This document shows, one piece after another, positions 33,364 through 41,609 of a stretch of DNA of 41,609 nt. The DNA is taken from positions 1 through 41,609 of the forward strand of contig JAGXRV010000057.1 in assembly GCA_018335695.1 (NCBI GenBank). Direction: 5' to 3'. Position numbers and translations under genes: made by a program. The DNA is from Clostridium sp. Lineage in GTDB: Bacteria; Bacillota; Dethiobacteria; Dethiobacterales; Dethiobacteraceae. The notes under the pieces were generated by a model. It ran no database searches, was not told the origin of the DNA, and saw only the letters and a list, made by a program, of their open reading frames with translations. The stretch's first letter is position 1; each line of letters starts with the position of its first letter.

Positions 33364-35261
33364 GCTGGATACAAAATCTGTATAAGACATATGATGCTTG
33401 CTGCGATGTGGTCGGGATAGGCAGTGATGAGCAGAACAAACTGCTGATACCGATTGGGCACGTGCTAAAAAAGACAAATGTTGCGATACATTTACATGGC
33501 TCTGGAGCCTTTATCAGAGCCGAAAAAAGTGATGCCGAAATATTTACACCCTGCACTGACGAATCTGAGTCGAGAACTAGTGGCGCTGTAAATTTGCCAT
33601 ATCCGTTGTTTGACCAGATAAAGCACTTAACTGGGAAGCTATATTTTGAAAATCTGTTGAAGTGGCAGAAATATTTGGAAGGTATGTCCGAATATTCAGT
33701 AGCGTATGAAATGGTTTCTGCTGTGCTTAAATATATAGAAAGCGGCACACTGAAAAGCGATTTAGCATCCTATCATATCAAGAACGATGATAAACTGTTC
33801 ATAAGATTCTGCGTGAGTATTGACGGACAGCTTGAGGACAGGCTCTGGATGATACCTGGGATATGGCGTGCATGGTATAGTTACTACAAATCAGAAGATG
33901 TAGAAAAACGCCTTAAAAAAGGCTTATGCTATATTTCCGGAGAAACCGGTATAGCGTATACGGAGAAGCATCCAAAAAGTATAAACCGGGCATCAGGCAA
34001 TGCCAAGCTAATCACCGGAAACGACAGTTCAAACTTCACCTATCGCGGCAGATTTAAGGAATCATCGCAAGCCGTGACGGTAAGCTATGAAAATTCGCAA
34101 AAAGCCCACCAAGCACTGCGGTGGCTAATTGTAAAACAGGGGTACCGTTGCGATACACAAGCTATTGTGGCTTGGGCAATAGATAAATTGCCGGAACTAA
34201 TCAATTACTATGACGACAGCTATGGTATCTTGGCGCAAACAGACTCAGAAAAGCTGATAGAAGCAGAAAGTGTTATATATACCGATTATGCGGATCGTCT
34301 AAAAAAAACTCTTTCCGGTTACGGTGACCCAGACAGGCTTAAAAAACATGTGCGCCGGGTTGCTGTTCTGGCAACGGACAACGCGACTACAGGGCGCATG
34401 TCCGTTACTTATTATCGCGAATTGGCGGAAGATGAATATTTGGAGCGCATAGTCGGATGGCACAATATTTGTAATTGGTATCAACCCTTTAGAAAAGATA
34501 AGGATGAGAAATACAAGCCCGGATACTTTATCGGTGCGCCCTCCTTCGACCAAATTATCGAAGCAGTTTTGGGTAAAAGAAGAAATAGAAAAGACGACGC
34601 CTACGACAAACTTAAAAAGGCTGCGCGAGAACGCCTTCTACACTGCGTGTTCGACGGTGAGCGGATTCCGCGTGATTTGGTGAACACTGCTGTCCATCGC
34701 GCTTCCAATCCGCTGGTGCTTGAGAAAAACGATGCAAAGAGCGCTGGCGGGCGTTGGAGTGAATGGGAACAAGTACTTTGTACCGCCTGCGCATTGGTTA
34801 AGCGATATTATTATGATTATAAAAGGGAGGAATTTAAAGTGGCGTTGGAAGATCAACGAAAAGATCGCGACTATCTTTACGGAAGGCTCCTCGCAGTGGC
34901 GGACAAAATTGAAACGCAAGCAAGATTCAAGCAGGGAAACGCCAAGGACAACGCACGGGCGACGAACGCGATACGCTACATGACAGCTTTCTCGCAACGA
35001 CCATTCCGCACGTGGGGCATGTTGTTTACGCAACAGTTAAATCCTTATATTCAGCAACTTGACGGCGCGGGCTGGCATCTGAATCAAATTGAAGAGATTA
35101 TGGCGCTATTTAACGAAGGTGAATATGAGTCTGACAATCCACTCAGCGGGAAATATCTTCTCGGGTTCTTTGCGCAAAGACAAACGCTGCGTCAAAAACT
35201 AGGAAAAAATAATAATGATGAAAATGGAGGGAATGACAATGAGCTTGACGAACAAAATTGA
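33360..35261 (+). CDS. cas8c: Cas8c (Csd1), large subunit of type I-C Cascade
   Basis: The large subunit recognises the PAM and positions target DNA. The 633-residue protein has the Csd1 family pattern: N-terminal [18 protein letters not shown], a middle YNFT-like [10 protein letters not shown]-type region (here [12 protein letters not shown]), [11 protein letters not shown], then [15 protein letters not shown] and [11 protein letters not shown]. The length is at the upper end of the family because of a Asn/Asp-rich C-terminal tail ([12 protein letters not shown]). The start lacks a strong ribosome site and is coupled to cas5. The last 140 residues can also be made separately as Cas11c. Confidence 0.94.
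   Translation: MSWIQNLYKTYDACCDVVGIGSDEQNKLLIPIGHVLKKTNVAIHLHGSGAFIRAEKSDAEIFTPCTDESESRTSGAVNLPYPLFDQIKHLTGKLYFENLLKWQKYLEGMSEYSVAYEMVSAVLKYIESGTLKSDLASYHIKNDDKLFIRFCVSIDGQLEDRLWMIPGIWRAWYSYYKSEDVEKRLKKGLCYISGETGIAYTEKHPKSINRASGNAKLITGNDSSNFTYRGRFKESSQAVTVSYENSQKAHQALRWLIVKQGYRCDTQAIVAWAIDKLPELINYYDDSYGILAQTDSEKLIEAESVIYTDYADRLKKTLSGYGDPDRLKKHVRRVAVLATDNATTGRMSVTYYRELAEDEYLERIVGWHNICNWYQPFRKDKDEKYKPGYFIGAPSFDQIIEAVLGKRRNRKDDAYDKLKKAARERLLHCVFDGERIPRDLVNTAVHRASNPLVLEKNDAKSAGGRWSEWEQVLCTACALVKRYYYDYKREEFKVALEDQRKDRDYLYGRLLAVADKIETQARFKQGNAKDNARATNAIRYMTAFSQRPFRTWGMLFTQQLNPYIQQLDGAGWHLNQIEEIMALFNEGEYESDNPLSGKYLLGFFAQRQTLRQKLGKNNNDENGGNDNELDEQN
34839..35261 (+). CDS. cas11c: Cas11c small subunit from an internal start in cas8c
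   Basis: Within cas8c, and in its frame, AAAGGGAGG at 34822-34830 is an excellent ribosome site placed 8 nt before GTG at 34839. Translation from there gives a 140-residue, mostly helical protein ([20 protein letters not shown] and on). Independent translation of the small subunit from the 3' part of cas8c is established for type I-C systems, and size and position agree here. In Cascade, several Cas11 copies form the belly and stabilise the R-loop. Expression here is predicted, not shown. Confidence 0.82.
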   Translation: MALEDQRKDRDYLYGRLLAVADKIETQARFKQGNAKDNARATNAIRYMTAFSQRPFRTWGMLFTQQLNPYIQQLDGAGWHLNQIEEIMALFNEGEYESDNPLSGKYLLGFFAQRQTLRQKLGKNNNDENGGNDNELDEQN

Positions 35262-36123
35262 TTTTGCGGTAGTTTTTACAGTGAAAAAAGCAAACCCGAA
35301 CGGCGACCCTCTCAACGGCAACCGTCCGCGCGTCGACTATGACGGTTATGGTGAGGTGTCCGATGTCTGTCTGAAACGCAAACTGCGCAACCGCTTGCAG
35401 GATATGGGAGAAGCGATTTTCGTGCAGTCGGACGACAACAGGAAAGATGAGTACCGTAGCCTTAACGCCCGCTTTGAGGGAAACAAAGAAATTAAGGAGG
35501 AAAAAGATAAAGAGAAAAAAGCTAAAATCGCTTGTAAAACATGGTATGACGTCCGCGCTTTTGGGCAAGTGTTCGCATTCAAAGCCAAGGATAAAAAAGG
35601 TAAAGACTCAGAATCAAATGAAGAGAGCGGTGAAAGCGACTCTGTTTCGATTGGCGTTCGCGGGCCTGTAACAATTCAAAGTGCTGTCAGTGTTGAGCCC
35701 GTGCTTATAAGTAGTCTACAGATTACAAAGAGTGTCAATCTTGAAACTAATAATCAAGACCCTGCTAAAAGAGCATCAGATACCATGGGGATGAAGCACC
35801 GCGTGGACTATGGTGTCTATAAGGCATTCGGCAGTATTAACTGCCAGTTGGCTGAAAAAACCGGCTTCAGTGACGCAGATGCGGACAAGCTGCTTGAGGC
35901 ACTGAAAACGCTGTTCGTGAATGATGCCTCCGCTGCGCGTCCTGATGGTAGCATGGAAACTGTGAAAGTTATCTGGTGGAAGCACAATTCCAAAATCGGT
36001 CAGTATTCTTCGGCAAGAGTCCATCGAAGCCTCAAGGTTGAAGCTGTTGATAATAGTACCTTGCCAAAGGTCACGATTGAGCCGTTGGCTGGGCTGGAAC
36101 CAGTAGTCTTCGGCGAAGAGTGA
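35239..36123 (+). CDS. cas7c: Cas7c (Csd2), backbone subunit of type I-C Cascade
   Basis: A 294-residue RAMP protein that polymerises along the crRNA spacer. Family features are [25 protein letters not shown] at the N-terminus, GEVSDVCLKRKLRNR, the WYDVRAFGQVF segment, IGVRGPVTIQSAVSVEPV, and DTMGMKHRVDYGVYKAFGSI. GGAGGG sits 7 nt before ATG 35239, so this start is preferred over ATGs at 35215-35218 that lack a site. The gene overlaps cas8c by 23 bp. A charged insert of about 30 residues (KAKDKKGKDSESNEESGESD) lies in a loop. Confidence 0.94.
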   Translation: MSLTNKIDFAVVFTVKKANPNGDPLNGNRPRVDYDGYGEVSDVCLKRKLRNRLQDMGEAIFVQSDDNRKDEYRSLNARFEGNKEIKEEKDKEKKAKIACKTWYDVRAFGQVFAFKAKDKKGKDSESNEESGESDSVSIGVRGPVTIQSAVSVEPVLISSLQITKSVNLETNNQDPAKRASDTMGMKHRVDYGVYKAFGSINCQLAEKTGFSDADADKLLEALKTLFVNDASAARPDGSMETVKVIWWKHNSKIGQYSSARVHRSLKVEAVDNSTLPKVTIEPLAGLEPVVFGEE

Positions 36124-36221
36124 TATGTCCTTACTAAAATTAGCCTTGAATTGGGAATTTAAGCTGATTAGTACTAAAAGAGGATATTCCTATGGCGTAT
36201 CGTTGATTGAGAGTTGATAAA

Positions 36222-36917
36222 ATGGCAAATAGTCATAATGAAGACGATCTGCTTCCCCTCTCTGGTATACAACATTTTGCCTTTTGTGAAAGGCAATGGG
36301 GACTGATCCATGTGGAAAACCAATGGGTTGAGAATCTTCGAACCGCGGAAGGCAGGCTTCTTCATCAACGTGTTGATGATCCGTATTTTACTGAATCGCG
36401 TGGCGATGTGAAGACGGTGCGTTCAGTTCCTTTATTGTCTAAAGTGCTTGGCCTGTACGGAGTTGCAGATGTGGTTGAGATTCACCGTTGCCCACCGCGC
36501 GATAAGCGTGGATTGACGCATAGTAATCCCAACGATGACTCCGGTATTAGATATAATATTGTCGAGTACAAACGAGGCAGTCCAAAGGCTGATGACAGGG
36601 ATGCGGTTCAACTATGCGCACAAGCTATTTGCTTAGAAGAGATGCTTGGTATAACTTTAGATTATGGATACATGTATTATGGAGAAACCAAGCATAGACA
36701 CCAGGTTGATTTTGACGACACTCTCAGGGAAAGGGTAAAAATATTAGCGGAAAAAATGCATCTGCTGTACTCACATGGAATCACCCCGCCTGCTATAAAA
36801 GGAAAACAATGCAAAAATTGCTCAATGGTTGGTGTCTGCTTGCCGAAGCTAGGCAGAGGCAGTAAGAAAGCGGAAATGTATATGGCCGAATTGCTGGAAG
36901 AGATGAACAGAGAATAA
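36222..36917 (+). CDS. cas4: Cas4, spacer-acquisition nuclease
   Basis: A 231-residue PD-(D/E)XK exonuclease with a 4Fe-4S cluster that checks the PAM and trims pre-spacers together with Cas1-Cas2. The four cluster cysteines are visible: C22 (FAFCERQW) and C197, C200, C206 (CKNCSMVGVC). Nuclease residues lie in GVADVVEIHR (Asp) and IVEYKRGSPK (E-x-K). ATG at 36222 is used; a TTG at 36207 adds only five residues. A 98-bp gap separates it from cas7, the largest inside the operon, so an extra promoter is possible. Confidence 0.94.
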   Translation: MANSHNEDDLLPLSGIQHFAFCERQWGLIHVENQWVENLRTAEGRLLHQRVDDPYFTESRGDVKTVRSVPLLSKVLGLYGVADVVEIHRCPPRDKRGLTHSNPNDDSGIRYNIVEYKRGSPKADDRDAVQLCAQAICLEEMLGITLDYGYMYYGETKHRHQVDFDDTLRERVKILAEKMHLLYSHGITPPAIKGKQCKNCSMVGVCLPKLGRGSKKAEMYMAELLEEMNRE

Positions 36918-36936
36918 ATGTCGGGGAGAGCAGCAG

Positions 36937-37968
36937 ATGCGCAAAATGCTCAACGTATTATATGTGACCAATCCTGACGCGTATCTTTCAAAAGACGGAG
37001 AGAATTTAGTAGTACGTATCAACGATGAGGAAGCTTTACGCACCCCAATTCACTACCTGGAAGGTATCGTCACTTTTGGTCATATGGGTGCCAGTCCGGC
37101 TTTGTTAGGTATGTGTGTGGAAAAAGGGGTGACGGTATCCTTCTTAACGGGTTATGGAAAACATTTGGCTACGATTCAAGGTATCCCCAAGGGTAATGTT
37201 CTATTAAGGAGAAAGCAATACCGGTTAGCGGATTCGGAACGAGATTCCTCGATGTTGGCATCAGCGTTTATCATTGGTAAAATCGCAAATTGCAGAACGG
37301 TCTTAAGGCGTTTTATTAGTGATTATGGTGACAAGATGGAAACAAAAGCGATTGAGGATGTCTCTAAGCTGATGGCAAGAAATGTATTGAAGTTGAATAA
37401 AGAGCTTAGTCTAGAAGAAGTGAGAGGCATTGAAGGAGAAACGGCTCGTAATTATTTTTCAGTATTTGATCAGTTAATTGTCTGTCAGAAGAATCATTTT
37501 TTTATGCGAGGCCGTTCCCGAAGGCCGCCTCGAGATAACGTTAATGCTTTGCTCTCGTTTCTCTATACACTTCTTCTTCATGAAACTAAGGCTGCGTTAC
37601 AGACTGTTGGCTTAGACCCTTATGTAGGCTTTCTACATCGTGACCGTCCGGGGAGAATGGGGTTAGCTCTTGACCTGATGGAGGAGTTTAGGCCATACAT
37701 TGCGGACAGGCTCGCGTTAAGCCTGATTAACCGACAACAGATTAGTGGCAGTGATTTTATTAACGCAGAGTCTGGAGGCGTGATTATGAAAGAAGCCGCC
37801 AGAAGATCAGTGCTGGAAGCTTGGCAAAAACGAAAACAGGAAGAAATGACCCACCCTTTTCTTGAAGAAAAAATGCAAGTTGGTCTCTTGCCGTATGCTC
37901 AAGCATTATTATTGTCTAGGCATTTAAGAGGGGATATCGATCGTTACCCTCCATTTTTCTGGAAGTAG
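36937..37968 (+). CDS. cas1: Cas1, CRISPR integrase
   Basis: A 343-residue integrase that inserts new spacers at the leader end. The metal-binding triad is visible: Glu166 in GIEGETARNYF, His234 in YVGFLHRDRPGR, and the acidic cluster Asp246/Glu249 in LALDLMEEFRPY. It matches the I-C subtype of Cas1 in length. GGGGAGAG precedes the ATG. It follows cas4 by 19 bp and precedes cas2 by 15 bp. Confidence 0.96.
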   Translation: MRKMLNVLYVTNPDAYLSKDGENLVVRINDEEALRTPIHYLEGIVTFGHMGASPALLGMCVEKGVTVSFLTGYGKHLATIQGIPKGNVLLRRKQYRLADSERDSSMLASAFIIGKIANCRTVLRRFISDYGDKMETKAIEDVSKLMARNVLKLNKELSLEEVRGIEGETARNYFSVFDQLIVCQKNHFFMRGRSRRPPRDNVNALLSFLYTLLLHETKAALQTVGLDPYVGFLHRDRPGRMGLALDLMEEFRPYIADRLALSLINRQQISGSDFINAESGGVIMKEAARRSVLEAWQKRKQEEMTHPFLEEKMQVGLLPYAQALLLSRHLRGDIDRYPPFFWK

Positions 37969-37983
37969 GAGGATTGCATTGCC

Positions 37984-38274
37984 ATGATGGTTTTGATTAC
38001 ATATGACGTAAGCACAACATCACCGGAAGGAAGAAAAAGATTGCGAAATGTTGCAAAACAATGCGTTAATTTTGGGCAAAGGGTTCAGAACTCGGTATTT
38101 GAGTGTCTTCTAGATCCGGCGCAGTTTGTCATGCTGAAAAATACACTGGAAAAGATAATCAATAAAGATGAAGACAGTTTGCGATATTATTCCCTTGGCA
38201 GTAATTGGAGAAGGAGGGTGGAGCATGTCGGCGTAAAATCAGCTTTTGATCCGGAAGGTTCGCTAATTGTTTGA
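37984..38274 (+). CDS. cas2: Cas2, integration complex subunit
   Basis: A 96-residue ferredoxin-fold protein that bridges two Cas1 dimers. It shows the N-terminal LITYDVSTTSPEGRKRLRNVAK strand-helix pattern and NSVFECLLDPAQF, typical of subtype I-C Cas2. AGGAGG lies 12 bp before the ATG. The CRISPR leader begins directly after its stop codon, the usual order in type I-C loci. Confidence 0.95.
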   Translation: MMVLITYDVSTTSPEGRKRLRNVAKQCVNFGQRVQNSVFECLLDPAQFVMLKNTLEKIINKDEDSLRYYSLGSNWRRRVEHVGVKSAFDPEGSLIV

Positions 38275-41272
<2,998 letters not shown>

Positions 41273-41302
41273 TTTTATCGCAAAAGGCTTATTATTTTCT
41301 AC
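41273..41302. other. Interrupted terminal spacer (candidate)
   Basis: Thirty bases follow the last repeat before the left end of the IS66-type element. This is just short of a normal spacer (33-35 nt). If the element inserted within a spacer, the last 8 bp (TTTTCTAC) would be its target-site duplication, and the array would resume beyond the element. Confidence 0.55.
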
Positions 41303-41358
41303 GTAAGCGTCAAATAGTACCCACCTAATAGGATTAAAAGTTGAACATCATAGAGAAA

Positions 41359-41374
41359 CCCACCGTGCGGTGGG
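41359..41374 (-). terminator. Terminator hairpin after the IS66 transposase
   Basis: CCCACC-GTGC-GGTGGG forms a strong hairpin just after the transposase stop. Read on the minus strand it is followed by TTTCTCT. Confidence 0.6.
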
Positions 41375-41387
41375 CAGTCTTCAAGAT

Positions 41388-41609
41388 TTATTTATCTAGG
41401 CTACACTCGGCTGGCAACAACTTGGACCAAGGCAGCAGTTCATCCAAGGCGCTTGGATCAGCAATATTAATGTTCGGTAATTTTTCAAAAAGATAAACCA
41501 GATAGTTGTATGGGTTTAACCCGTTTGCCTTTGCAGATTCAACTATGCTATAGATTGTTGCGCTAGCTTTTGCACCTTTTGGCGTATTAGAAAATAACCA
41601 GTTTTTCCG
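41388..41609 (-). CDS. IS66-family transposase (TnpC), C-terminus (partial)
   Basis: The minus strand from the window edge to TAA (41390-41388) encodes 73 residues beginning RKNWLFSNTPKGAKASATIY, then ESAKANGLNPYNYLVYLFEKL and a final DELLPWSKLLPAEC. This is the conserved end of IS66 transposases (NWLFxxTPxGA, SLIETAKxNGLxPYxYL, LLPW). The DDE catalytic domain lies outside the window, so intactness cannot be judged. Confidence 0.93.
   Translation of the reverse strand, partial: RKNWLFSNTPKGAKASATIYSIVESAKANGLNPYNYLVYLFEKLPNINIADPSALDELLPWSKLLPAECSLDK

Larger units (their letters stand above)
41303..41609 (-). mobile_element. IS66-family insertion sequence, one end (partial)
   Basis: The element begins at GTAAGCGTCAAATAG (41303), matching the GTAA... 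terminal inverted repeat start of IS66-family elements. It contains the transposase C-terminus on the minus strand and extends past the window. The other terminus, the TnpA/TnpB genes and the duplication are not visible. Confidence 0.75.

Overview
The window looks like a chromosomal piece of an anaerobic Firmicute, most likely a clostridial or Peptococcaceae-type organism. This is inferred from the birA-coaX pair, strong GGAGG ribosome binding sites with frequent GTG/TTG starts, a sporulation-type D,D-carboxypeptidase, a ferredoxin:thioredoxin reductase, tungstate uptake genes and a type I-C CRISPR system. No rRNA or tRNA gene was recognised.

Layout. Positions 1-212 are the 3' end of a group II intron: the last 33 codons of its reverse transcriptase/maturase, then domains V and VI. 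Hairpins and dispersed repeats follow to about 700. Next come birA, coaX, a small zinc ribbon, a DacF-like carboxypeptidase and an FMN flavoprotein (810-4753). At 4929-6293 lie a small membrane protein, a frameshifted cbiM-like gene and a cbiL/nikL-like gene. A minus-strand redox operon (Rieske, glutaredoxin, FTR; 6351-7255) diverges from a tungstate/molybdate locus (7379-10023: regulator with a substrate-binding domain, then tupB and tupC behind a clear promoter/operator). A zinc uptake operon znuA-znuC-znuB-zur follows (10295-13292). Then come a lipid-type glycosyltransferase, a 59-residue ferritin-like protein, an HPP membrane protein and a Ca/Na antiporter. A surface polysaccharide operon spans 17351-22796 (WecG/TagA, WecC, GT4, DUF4330, O-antigen ligase). 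After it come an FAD oxidoreductase (minus strand) and an ABC exporter with an HlyD/MacA adaptor (25223-29589).

The right end holds a complete type I-C CRISPR-Cas locus: cas3-cas5-cas8c-cas7-cas4-cas1-cas2 (30223-38274), a leader, and an array of 43 apparently identical 32-bp repeats (38443-41272). cas8c carries a strong in-frame internal start for the small subunit Cas11c. The array stops 30 nt after its last repeat, where an IS66-family element (41303 onward, transposase on the minus strand) begins. The element appears to have interrupted a spacer.

Two themes run across the window. First, short palindromic GC-rich REP-like repeats (cores CCCTCACCCTA and CTCTCCCAGAGGGAGAG) lie in most intergenic gaps. 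They have also entered two coding regions while leaving them open: the end of the cbiL-like protein and the middle of the FAD oxidoreductase. Second, several loci carry readable regulation: a ModE-like palindrome over the tupBC promoter and a Fur/Zur-type palindrome after the znuA promoter. The most informative observations are in the CRISPR array. Several spacers derive from related targets, two of them differ mostly by synonymous changes, and overlapping spacers expose the TTC PAM within the array itself.
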